DNA from: Druceiella hillmani
Taxonomy: Eukaryota > Arthropoda > Insecta > Lepidoptera > Hepialidae
DNA: 64,000 nucleotides
NCBI GenBank assembly: GCA_039881145.1
Contig: JAYKKI010000064.1
Location: 4,583,001 to 4,647,000 of the forward strand
Direction: 5' to 3'
The position numbers and the translations under genes were made by a program. Below, one piece after another: positions 23,826 to 34,460 of this stretch; positions within the stretch are counted from its first letter, which is position 1, and each line of letters starts with the position of its first letter. The notes beneath the pieces are model-generated. The model searched no databases. It worked only from the letters and a program-made list of their open reading frames with translations, and was not told where the DNA came from.

Positions 23826-26717
23826 CCAGGAAAAATTTTAGCTATATATTAATTAAAAACTTTATTTAAAACATATGCTTGCAAAATTTCAAGCCTATTA
23901 ATATGAAACTCTAAAAAATACGGGGGTATGATCTATGGAAGGGCACACATACGCATATGACGAAATTATATGCATTCTATGTTTAGGTACGAAACCTTAA
24001 CACTGTACTAATCAAAAATGGGTAAACTTAAGTTGTACTACTGAGAATATATACACCGTTCATAAAATTGGTATAACGCAGATATTAATTACTGCTAATA
24101 AACTCAATTAAACAATAGAATAACAGTTCCAAAGTTATCCGAATTTGTTTGTCTATGAAACATGATATTACCGACGGGCCAATATGGCGTTCATAGACAA
24201 ACACGTAGAATATGAGGTTGTGTCTATGGTTGTAAATACGATTTACATCTGTCACATCAGATGACGTCTTTAGAGAATCGTTAAAGTTTATATTATTCTT
24301 TACTTGTGTCCGTTCTTGTCGAATTTTTCTCATTTCTTTCCAGTTATGAAAGAGCATGCGATGCTGGAAAAACAGCATAAGTTACGTAAGAAAACGTCAT
24401 TAGAACAATATGGGCATATAGCGGTGTTTTTAAAATTTTTGAAAAATAACGCAAATCTTCTTAAAATATGCTAACAATAAACGAGAATGTTACTTGAGTT
24501 TTATTTAATTTAAAAATTGTTATCAATAAACATTGCTATTAGTGTAGCTAAACGCAGTAAATTAAATAATACTTTTCCTAAACAGTTTCGATTGCACGAA
24601 TTGCATAATGCATAGCCATTTTATTTATAATAATTATAAATACAATAGAATGCAATGAAACAGACTGATGTACTGTTAGAAATACTTGCCGAAATGTTAA
24701 TTATTTTTAAGTTATACCAAAGTTAAACTTATGTTAAGATCGAAATACTGTTCGACATATGAAGTTATGACGAGCTTGTTGTATACTGAGTATACAAGTA
24801 GCACTTTTATATATTCTCTATTTATGTAATGTATAACTTCTATTCCAAGCTTATTCAGTGTATGATGATAATTGGGATCTCTCATCTATTACACAAGACT
24901 ATGTGTTCACTATCCAGTGATACCCCATTGATTGAAATATTTTAAAATGTCACCATGTATATTGATCTAAAACTGTAAAATCCCTGTGAAAAACCATGCT
25001 GTGAAAAAATTATAAAGAGTTGTGCGAAAAGTATAAAGGTTCATTGTTTTACTACGGAACGTTAAAACATTAGTATTAACATAAGAATGTTTTTATGATG
25101 ATAATATAATTCGTAGTATGAGCTCTCAGCAACATTCGTTTTCTTACATACATGTGTAAGTTCCTCTGAGTAAAATAAAAATTTTAAACATATTTTTTTA
25201 TAATCTTTTACATATATTAGAAGAAAATACTCATAGGTGTTTATAATTTTTATATATAAACAATACTCATAGGTGTTTTGTATATAAAAATATATATTAT
25301 AATAATATTTATAATATATATTTTAATTTCTTGGCTCTATTTATTATCCATTAAAAGAACAAAATAACTTGAATACGCTAGAAGAATACGCTGGTGGAAG
25401 CATGCGAGCGTCGTGCGGATTGCAGTGATGTGATGGTATAGGTCAAAGTCCTCCGTGGACTACAACTCTAGAAATTATAATATTAGCAGCACCGAGCCTT
25501 GACGTCACTTTCTACCTCAACAAAATCTTTCCAAATTCGGGGAGTTTGTTAACTGTTCACACAATTTGCACCGATATAGCACTTCGTCACCTCATGTGGT
25601 TTCCACATATATCTGACACTAATCTGACATTAGCATACGAGTAAATCACACCAAATGTGTTACACATAACACATGAATATTTACTCTTGTTGAATGATGG
25701 CAAACTAATTAACGGAGGTCTTTTGCATATCTCAAGGCATCTCTCGCATCCTCAAACGTGAAGAAGCACAAAATATTACGGATGACGCAAATAGACTCCG
25801 TATTTGCGAAATATGGTAGAAGAAATCACAGTATTAGAGAAGAGGCTTTCGCACAGTTCACTCATACAGTAAGTTCAACAACACAATTTTCACGCGAGCG
25901 GAACCGCGGGCAAAAAGGTTAGTTTAGATTTTGTTTTGGTTGAAGTAAAAAATGATCACTAGTAGAATAATTAATAAACAGACTTAACTTTAACCCCCTA
26001 AATATTTATTCCATCCGGTTTGATGCACCCCATTGTGAAAAATCGTTTTAATAAAATATTATTCTTATCAAATGACGAAATTATTAGGCAAATTTTAAAC
26101 AGTTACCCTAAGAATGATAATTTTTTGCCCCTATGGGGACCAGATATTTTTTATTAAATTTTAATTTAAACGATTTTAAGATAAACATAAGGAACGTTTC
26201 AAATATATGAAGGCTTCCATTATAGATATGACAAAGCCGTTTAAAAGAATTTAACATTAAACATTTTGGGAATTTTTGATTTTTTAAATTCTCACCAATT
26301 TACAAAATTCAAACTGACGCATCTGATACAACCAAAAACATCTATATTATCGGTATTATGATTATTATTATGTGCAATGACAGCACGCAAACACCATCTA
26401 CACCTTGCTACGGTATTACTGTGCAAAAAGCTCTTCATAAAGAAAAGCTTAAACGATAGCTTTAATGAAAAAATAGCTATAGCGGCTATTTTTTCCAGTA
26501 TAGCCAGATTCATCCAGTATACGGCTAAGTGCTGCTGAAGGAAGTCGAAATATATTGCTCTTTTTCTAACTTATATTTGTGACAACTATATATGCGAGTT
26601 CATTTAGGATTTATAAATAAATTAAGTCTATATATGTTAGTATTTTAACGAACGAAATAGACGCAAAATCACTAATAATAATAAATATTTTTTTATCTAC
26701 TTTAATGTATCTAATTG
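23826..26717. other. intron; one mixed-composition stretch at 25380-25930
   Basis: No gene is seen. 25380-25930 has higher GC and CG content and ends GCGAGCGGAACCGCGGGCAA. That resembles the hairpin end of lepidopteran Helitron-like repeats, so this stretch may be an old mobile element I cannot name. The remainder is AT-rich. Confidence 0.35.
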
Positions 26718-26885
26718 ATACATATGGCGGACTTATGGTTACGAGAACAATTTGTTACCGCCAACCATAACACCGATCCAGCCCCGCTCAATAAGCGGCC
26801 GGGAATCGAACCCGGGTCTCCGCGGTGCCCCGCGCCGTCAAAGGCCCTATGCCTTGTGATCAACCCAACACACCACGGCGACGTT
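26718..26885 (-). mobile_element. tRNA-derived SINE
   Basis: On the minus strand the head carries a pol III A-box-like TGGTGTGTTGG (26865-26875) and a perfect B box GGGTTCGATTCCC (26801-26813), spaced as in a tRNA. A body follows with GCGGGGCTGGATCGG and TAACCATAAGTCCGCCATAT. It abuts a (TA)n tract at 26885-26909. It is much more GC-rich than its surroundings. Clear target duplications were not found. Confidence 0.85.
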
Positions 26886-26909
26886 ATATATATATATATA
26901 TATATATAA
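26885..26909. repeat. short (TA)n
   Basis: 25 bp of TA at the head side of the SINE. Confidence 0.9.
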
Positions 26910-27425
26910 CTAGATATGCAAATCGACATAATTTTGACAGATTACTTTTGACAAACATAACGTACAAAACAGCTGATAGAAATAGTGAGAGCCAAGTTTG
27001 TTTTTTCTCATGCGTACACTTCTCGTCTTATTGTATCATGTTTATCTATCTCTCTGAATTATTAACTAAGTACCTATGCTCCGCCCTTCTTACAAAAGAT
27101 TCGTTACATTCAACGTTACAACTAACCGTTGCATTAAAACGTTAGATGACAAACGTTGCAAGTTTACTCTCACCGTGTCCAAAGAAGGTTCACTTCAAAA
27201 ATTAAATGTGCTATTACTTTATAAAGAGTGTTCCGTTACTTTACCAAGTTATAATATATCTACTTTTACCATCTCTCCCTTCTCCTATCTCTGGAATAGT
27301 TCCTAAAGTGACCATCTTTAATTGTTTTGTGACTAATATCTCATCTTAAACTATTACTTACCACAATCGAATTAAACATTTTCGGTTCTCCGTGTAGGTT
27401 CGTTTTTAGGATTACGCACAAACGG

Positions 27426-27429
<4 letters not shown>

Positions 27430-27475
<46 letters not shown>
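27430..27475. repeat. (TA)n microsatellite
   Basis: 46 bp of alternating TA. Confidence 0.95.
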
Positions 27476-27480
<5 letters not shown>

Positions 27481-28439
27481 ATGATACTTCGCCAAAAAAC
27501 ACGGTATAATTTCAAAATAATCCTCATATCCAATTTTTTTGGATCATAGCAAAGAAAACAATTTTTTATTTGTATTGTAAAGTATCATTTAAAAGAACTG
27601 TTTGAAAAGAGTCCAGAGGTTTTTTTTAAATTTTTTAACAATATGCACGGGACTACAATAAACAGAATGCGTTGAAATACGACAGTATTATTTTATAGCC
27701 GGTTTTTACCGACTTTTGATTGGCGTATCAGTTTGCAACTTTGCAAACTTATGCAATTGTGAAGGCAATACAATAATATTACAACCTCGTGCTAACACCA
27801 TGACCGAGGAAATAGGAGGTCGGAGGAACTACTCGATGACTAACAGTGAATCCGTCGAATTTGGACTCGTCTGAATTGTCTCGATGAGTCCTTTAATTAC
27901 ATATTGTAACCAGAAGGTATGAAACCAGAAGGTAACCAGAAGGTATGATAGAGCAGGGAGGTAAACATGGGAATTCCTGTATAGCTAACAGTAAATTCGT
28001 CGAAATTGAGTTCATTCGATTTGTTGCGACGTGTCCTTTGGTTACATATTGCAATCGAGACGATCTGATGATGAAGAAGGTATATTATGGAAAGTTGTCT
28101 AAATCTGGCAATCTTTTTTTTCATGAAGTATGTCTTTATAACCCTAATATTTTGACAGCTAGAATTCTTTATCTATACTTCAAATTTCCAGTATTTAAAT
28201 AACAAATGCTAATATTACGTTCAACTGTAATAGTTCGTTACAGTTGCTACTATATTTTTTACAGGCGTAAAAACATCAACAGCTATAAATAATAAATAAC
28301 CACAAGTTTTCTAGCTCTCATGATCTCTGTCTCTGGTATGTATAATTTTGAAATAAATGTTTAAATTTTGCACACACATAACGCTCTTAAATCCTTTAGT
28401 TTTGAAAAAGTTGGTATATTTTGTATCCACATAACGCTC
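27476..28439. other. intron, local duplication near 27900
   Basis: No gene. 27840-27960 and 27950-28070 are loosely duplicated (ACAGTGAATCCGTCGAATT versus ACAGTAAATTCGTCGAAATT; GTCCTTTAATTACATATTG versus GTCCTTTGGTTACATATTG). The spacing is about 145 bp. AACCAGAAGGTATGA is repeated at 27907-27950. Confidence 0.6.
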
Positions 28440-28479
28440 TTTAAATTAAAAATTATTGTATAAAAATGTATGCGACTTT

Positions 28480-28900
28480 AAATAAAATGGATAAGGAACC
28501 CGCAGAGTGCGAGTCCGACTCCCATCTAGCTGGTTTTATTTGTAACCTATACTAATAAAGCGAAAAAGTTTGTTAGTTTATTTATTTGTTCGCAGTTATC
28601 TCCAGTACCACATTTTTTATTTCCAAAATTCTTTTAAAAACCCATATTTTGAGAGAAGTTATAGGTTACGCAGTGATATATCATAACAAGCAGATCAGTA
28701 ATAAAAACTGTCAGGCATGAGTAGAACTCGCACTATAAAGGTTCCGTAAACATTTAAGTTAAATAGTATTGTTAATTAAACTATCTACAAATTATGTATA
28801 TGTAATTATATGAATAAATATTTTGCACTATACATTTAATTGTGCGAAAGTGACTTGATAATAATAATAATATTAAGATATAATTTTAAAAAAATGTACT
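28480..28900. mobile_element. cluster of decayed lepidopteran repeat ends
   Basis: 28493-28545 reads GGAACCCGCAGAGTGCGAGT and CCGACTC...CTGGTTTT, the end of a widespread lepidopteran repeat. 28547-28600 begins CTATACTAATAAAGCGAAAA, the 5' end type of Helitron-like lepidopteran repeats. 28720-28760 reads AGAACTCGCACTATAAAGGT, the first repeat end in reverse. These calls rest on remembered repeat families. Confidence 0.5.
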
Positions 28901-29369
28901 TAGTATGGATCATAAAACGAAATAAACTCTTAAATAAAATTTAATTTAGTTTGTAAATGTGATACACTGAAATATTGTCCTCGTTGTACTTTCGACTTGA
29001 TTACATTTGCTTCATGTAAATAATTTTTATCATTAATAAACAATATAATAAGACTTGGCCGATACTACAAGGATACGTTTTCCAACCACATCGCGTTCAA
29101 ATAAAACAATGACTTTTAAGAGCAGTTTGAAATTTAAAACTAAATAATAATAAAATTATTTACAACAAACAAAAAATTGAGACAAAAGAATCTCCCATCC
29201 TTAGTGATTTTATTGCTTTTTAAGCACTTGTGCACAGTGCAATAACTGACTGTTATATTGAATTATTATAAATGCTTAATTATAAACTTAAAAATTAATT
29301 ATAAATAGTTAATTATAATAGTAACACTGAAGTACGCAAGTTAAACTCAACCAAACATTGCACAATTAA

Positions 29370-29640
29370 ACAAATCATACGCGCACGCAGCAAGCGACAA
29401 CCTAAGAACACGTACTCTTGATCGTACCCATTATCTGCGGGTGACGTTAAACTGGCGGTGGGTGTGGGTGTCGTTTCTTTACGTAGTAACAGTTAATATT
29501 CTTTGACCGTGAACTACCAATAGTTGCTTAGAACTGAACGGTAGTTTTAAGGTGGCAACAGTCCAACGCTCCAAATGACGCGATCGCAAACCAAAATCCG
29601 CTCATGAATGTCGAATCACCTACAAATTTGATAGAATAAT
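29370..29640. other. single-copy, less AT-rich island
   Basis: Contains ACGCGCACGCAGCAAGCGAC, GGCGGTGGGTGTGGGTGTCG and GACGCGATCGC. GT-rich GGGTGTGG boxes resemble Sp1/KLF-type sites found at Polycomb response elements, which are known in Drosophila engrailed/invected. The link here is speculative. Confidence 0.3.
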
Positions 29641-29688
29641 TTCTAAAGCTAATGGATTTCTAAAGCTACATCGAGTTATATCGAGCTA

Positions 29689-30130
29689 CCTTTTACTGTG
29701 CCTAACTTATGCTTGTCAGGCCTGGAAATATATAGCCAAAATAAAAAAAAATTAACACGTGTCAGAGAGGCCTAGAACGAAGCATGCTAAAAATTTTAAA
29801 AAATTGAAAAATTAAAAAAATACGACACGCAAAAATAAGAAGTATATCTAAAACTAAACTATTCCCAAAAACTAAAATGGAAATGGGCGGAGCATGTAGC
29901 GAGATTGACAGATGAGCTATGGGCCAAAAGGGCCACAGTATGAATAGGCCCAAGTGAGAAACGTTACAGAAGAAAACCGCTTACGAGATGGGCGGACGAT
30001 ATTAGCAAAACGCCTGGCCCGGGCTGGATGTAAACAGCCCAAGATAGAGAAAATTGGACTTTTTTGGAGGAGGCCTTCGCCCGTAACCCCTCCACGGGTG
30101 AAGGTTTCCTACAAAGAAGCCTTGCAGAAC
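29689..30130 (+). pseudogene. decayed LINE reverse transcriptase C-terminus, third lineage
   Basis: Across shifting frames: LCLTYACQAWK, then QRGLERSMLKI, then KWKWAEHVARLTDELWAKRA, then RKPLTRWADDI, GPGW, TAQDRENW and EAFARNPS. This is the standard end of a large insect non-LTR group (Q.W..., QR.MER.ML, W.WAGH.AR..D.RW, RP..RW.DD, W...A.DR..W...EA). Several stops and frame changes mark it as dead, and upstream domains are absent. Confidence 0.85.
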
Positions 30131-30274
30131 TCTTGCAGAATAACCATTTATTAAATATGATATAACTTACTAAACAAATTAACTTCTAAACGTAAAATTA
30201 GTGTAATAATAGAATTAAAATTCCTTATTTTGTTATTTTCTAGAAAGATATAAAAAGGCTTTTATTTATTTATT

Positions 30275-30830
30275 ATCGTTCTATATGCTAAACCAATCAC
30301 TCTTAAAACACTTTTCACGTGCATAATTCACTGTTATTATTTTGTTACATGTGTAGATTTTTAATATAACAAGGATTATTAACAAGAAATTAAAGTAACT
30401 ATAATCATACAACCAAATAAAAAATAACTTTTCAGAAACGATTACAAGAAATAATTAATATTATACGCTAAAGTAATCATTCTTGAAATACCTTTCACGT
30501 GCATAATTCACTGTTATTATTTTGTTACATGTGTAGATTTTTAATATAACAAGGATTATTAACAAGAAATTAAAATAACTATAATCATACAACAAATTAA
30601 AAAATAACTTTTGAGAAACGATTACAAGAAATAATTAACGCTGTACGCTAATCCAATCACTCTTAAAATACTTTTTACGTGCATAATTCACATTGTTATA
30701 ATTTTGTTATGTGTGTAGATTTTTAATATATAAACGATCAATTAATAAGAAATTAAAATAACTATAATCAAACGACAAAATAAAAAATAACTTTTTAGAA
30801 ACGTTTACAAAAAACTATTAATAGTGATTG
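30275..30830 (+). repeat. 181-bp tandem repeat, three copies
   Basis: CACGTGCATAATTCAC recurs about every 181 bp (30317, 30498, and a TACGTGCATAATTCAC variant at 30679). The unit also holds GTGTAGATTTTTAATATA and AACTATAATCA. The third copy is more diverged. Confidence 0.95.
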
Positions 30831-31790
30831 CTGTTTTTAATGTTAAGTACATTGTCTAAAATACATTGTACATTATACATTGCCTAAATAAAAATAAACT
30901 GTTATATGTAACTGTGTTATTATGTATTGCCAAATTATGTATTTTTGCTCTTTCTAGGTTTTACGTAGTTTTTTATTCAATGACCCTTCGGATATGAAAT
31001 TTTCATAAATTGATATCTTATACCTGTATATGGAGGATACAACAAGGCACAATCTTCACTTTGTGTCATCTTCATGATTCAAAGAGTTCCGTAGAAATAG
31101 CATTTACGTACTATTATTAAAAATAACGTGACATTATATAAAAAGTACAAATTTCTCATTCGTCTGATTGACGATTTAAGTATAAGCGGCTTATTTTTTC
31201 ACCTTATATTTATAAAAGTGATATTTTTATATGAGACACCAGGATCTAACACTATATGAACCTTTTTCAGTCGCTTTTGCCTGTTTTAAACTTATAGATA
31301 TATAAAACGTTATTGGATACTATAAATAATTCCCTAATATGACACAGACGCTAATCCACCATAAACATTTTTATTATTTTAAAAAAAAATGCAATTTCAA
31401 ATCTTCTTCATATTATGTAAAACCAATCAAAAACATAGAACCAATAACCTTAGAACCTGAACTCAAATACGTAAATAAACGATTTAGTTAAATTATATTT
31501 CAATATTATTATCGTGAGAGACGAAATATAAGGTGTTATAATTAATGCCTACAATAAATGCCATACAGTGCATAAAAATAATTAAATTATGGAAATAACA
31601 AATCAAAAAATAAAGTAAATTCATAAAAACAGTATTGTATTTAGTTTTTCAAAGATATCTTCTCATATACACTTGTAACATAACCTTTTTACCTTAGCGT
31701 TTTCTATAAAATATGCATTCAAGTCATGTATATGAACTTCTGTATTTCAATGTAAATATTTCTGTGCATATTCAGAATAGGCTTGTAGAA
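30831..31790. other. intron, AT-rich, nothing recognised
   Basis: Short repeats of TACATTG at 30850-30890; otherwise no structure. Confidence 0.5.
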
Positions 31791-31794
31791 AAAA

Positions 31795-32625
31795 TATCGA
31801 TGTATCGATATATCGATATTTTTTATTCTATATATCGATATTATTTGGCGATATTTCATATTTCGATATTTCGATGTATCGATATATAATATCTAGTATC
31901 GGAAACGTGTCAAAAACGATATTTTTTTCCTATGGCGACACTAAACTCTGTTATCCGCAACAAGTAACAATTTCAAGCTCAACCAGAAGTGGTGTATGCC
32001 TAGTGAACTGAAACAATGTCTTGACTAACCCTTATACCACCTATTCAGAAAAGAAAATCCAATAAATTTCTGGTTTGATAGTCATCATTTTACCCCGCTC
32101 CTTACAGAAATAGCTCTAAAATATTTGATACCTACTGCGTCCTTGGTTTCATCGGAGAGAGTGGTATCTGCTGTAAATCTCGCAGTACCCAATAACAGAA
32201 GTCATCTTACAGCAGAGCACATCAAGCTAAGAGTTTTTATTTTGTCTCCGTCAGATCAATATTGATTTGTCTGGATGATTATTTAATGAATATTAATTAT
32301 CACCTAAACTAAATATTTTAATAAAAAAATATTATTTACCTAGACTAAGTATAGGTACTTAATTAATAACAATTTAATTAATAAACAAGAAATTATTCTT
32401 GTCCATGTTTTTGACTTCAGATTTTAGATTATTTCATTTATTAGAAAAAATGTTTGTTAATTGGTATTCATTTAGGAATCTGAGATTATATTGAGCTAAA
32501 CTAGACGATATATACTATATTTTTTTAGAAAGCCAATATTATCTTTAAAGTCGTACCGATATATCGATATTTTTTTCGATATATCCAGAACGATATCGAA
32601 ACTTTTAAAATATATCGATACGATT
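31795..32625 (+). mobile_element. hAT-like element remnant flanked by TATCGATA repeats
   Basis: The left side (31795-31900) and right side (32556-32625) are dense in TATCGATATATCGATATTTT-type palindromes in both orientations. Between them lies an open stretch coding a hAT transposase dimerisation domain. The palindromes may be terminal or subterminal transposase sites. Exact ends and an 8-bp target duplication could not be set. Confidence 0.55.
32029..32265 (+). pseudogene. hAT transposase C-terminal dimerisation domain fragment
   Basis: The open stretch ends TGA at 32263-32265. It reads ENPINFWFDSHHF, then LTEIALKYLIPTASLVSSER, VVSAVNL and NRSHLTAEHIKLRVFIL. This is the conserved hATC pattern (NPL.FW, LA..YL...ATS..SER.FS, NRL..E....L.FL). 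No upstream zinc finger or catalytic RNase H-like part is seen, and a stop (TAA, 32026-32028) precedes it. It is a relic, though uninterrupted within this domain. Confidence 0.8.
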
Positions 32626-32869
32626 TCATAAAGTTTTAAATAATTAACATTTTTTCGTAATCAAAATTATTTTCTTTGATATTAGCCACTTTTTGGCCAC
32701 AAATTTAAATCTATATTCAAGAATTAATTTCTGTAACATTAATAATATGGCTGGCTTTAAGTATTTTCTTAATTGCATTCTTTTTCATATTTCGCTAATA
32801 AATTACTAAAAAAGGGTATTTTGAGAATATTTTTAAAATATTGCGTTAACAAATAAGCAAAATTTTATT

Positions 32870-33042
32870 GAATATATTTGGCCTTAATTTTGTAGAAATT
32901 CATTATTCACAATTAAATGAAACTACGTGATGTAGTATTATTTCTACTTTCTTTAAATTCTTCACCACGACCTAGGTTTCGTTGTATTACAACATCAACA
33001 AGTGTAAATAATACTACATCACGTAGTTTCATTTAATTGTGT
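32870..33042. mobile_element. foldback element copy D, truncated inside
   Basis: Starts GAATATATTTGGC, ends TTAATTGTGT, with perfect 12-bp direct repeats CAAAATTTTATT at 32858-32869 and 33043-33054. The centre is deleted. Only the 3' half of the left-arm hammerhead-like motif remains (CCTAGGTTTCGTTGTATTAC...), so it cannot be catalytic alone. Confidence 0.9.
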
Positions 33043-33054
33043 CAAAATTTTATT

Positions 33055-33988
33055 ATTTCCATCACTTATGGCCCTGTGAAAGTTGATTAGCGCCATTTCT
33101 TTTTTGCATGGTCCCTACGTAGAGGTTCACCAACATGAAATTGGTTGTTCCGTTCAAATTATTAAGTATAGGCTACAAAAATGAGTGAAGTTGAAATACT
33201 TATTTTTTTCTAAAACAATAACTACTACCGATTACACGGACCATGAAAAATATAACTGAAAAATTAAAAGGAAATGTATATATCAGTTTTGGCAATACTT
33301 AGAAACTTCTGCACAATATCTCCATGAGATTCTCTGTCGCTTGATTAATTGTCCCTGAAAACCAAGTCCACAAAAAAGACCTTCAGATGAGAATGGGTTA
33401 CTGCACCACCATACAACAATGTTGCGCGATCCTTTACCATCTCTGATTTAATGACAATTATAACAAAATAATGTATGCTAAAAAAGGAATTGTAATATTG
33501 GATACTGCCACCGTCATTTTCATCCAGAATCGGATAATCAGTCTCTATGTGCCGAATCCATAAAGCCGAAATTTGCAAGTCCACTTTACGCGTACGCGAT
33601 TCCTGACGTCCGCCACGAATATTGCAGTACACAAATCATCTTTCCCCTCCATCAAATTCATCTTTCCTTTGCAAAACGAGACCAACATGGACGTTCTATA
33701 TCTATATTTAGCTGAATTATTGAAGTTTGAATTTACTTCGACAGAAACTGTCACTTATTTGAGCACAATTGTCTCCCCATAGTCGGTACCGATCTTAAAG
33801 ATATTTTCGGACCAAAAATTTGATTCTTAGTTCATAAAAAATGTATCAAATAAATACGATTAAATTATGTATACTATATATATAAATGAGCCACATGACT
33901 AAAAGAACCTTTATATACAAAAATTCTACATTTTAACCATTTTTTATAATCAATTAAAATCATTTAAGTTAACAATGAAATTTAAGAT
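33055..33988. other. intron, no gene seen
   Basis: Mixed composition with several overlapping short frames on both strands between 33345 and 33780, none with recognisable domains. Confidence 0.45.
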
Positions 33989-34131
33989 TAGATCTTTGCT
34001 AATTGCCCACCTACCAACAAGATACAAGGAAATCTAGGTCGTGGTAAATAATTTAAATAAAGTAGAAATAATACTACATCACGCAGTTTCATTTAATTTT
34101 AATAATGAATTTCTACAAAATTAACGCCAGT
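33989..34131. mobile_element. foldback element copy E, half element
   Basis: GATCTTTGCTAATTGCCCAC, a degraded motif (CTAGGTCGTGG remains), then AATAATACTACATCACGCAG and the end TTCTACAAAATTAACGCCAG. The left arm is absent. No target duplication found. Confidence 0.75.
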
Positions 34132-34159
34132 ATTTCAAATTAACTACTATAAAAATTAC

Positions 34160-34460
34160 AGAAACTCGAAATTTTGACAGAAAAACTTGGAAACCAATTT
34201 CATGGGGGCGATATTTGTAATGGGGACCGAAACCATTCACATACCATGCGTTTGCCGTTCATTAATTTTAATTATCGCACTAGTTGCGATGTATTTATTT
34301 TTAACTAGACTTCACGACTTGGCACGCGCAAACATATTTCGCCTTAAGTATGGCTGGATGACAAAATTAATTGCGCAATTTAAAATACGGATAGCGCCAT
34401 CTATTAACGTACATACTATGCATAGGTGTAATTACCACCCATCAAGTAGCTAGGCACCCG
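34160..34460. other. single-copy island
   Basis: Less AT-rich, with CATTAATTTTAATTATCGCA (clustered homeodomain-like words) and GCGCCATCTATTAACG (contains a GCCAT Pho-like core). An 88-codon frame on the plus strand has no recognisable domain. Possible regulatory sequence or an old repeat. Confidence 0.25.

Noticed and set aside
26801..26875. A functional tRNA gene
   Set aside because: Only the internal promoter boxes are tRNA-like; no cloverleaf acceptor stem can be drawn and a SINE body follows.
33345..33782. Overlapping 69-95 codon frames on both strands
   Set aside because: Mutually overlapping on opposite strands and without recognisable motifs.
34187..34453. 88-codon plus-strand frame with a hydrophobic stretch as a membrane protein
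   Set aside because: No conserved domain, no Kozak or splice context, and it lies beside a decayed element; length is compatible with chance.
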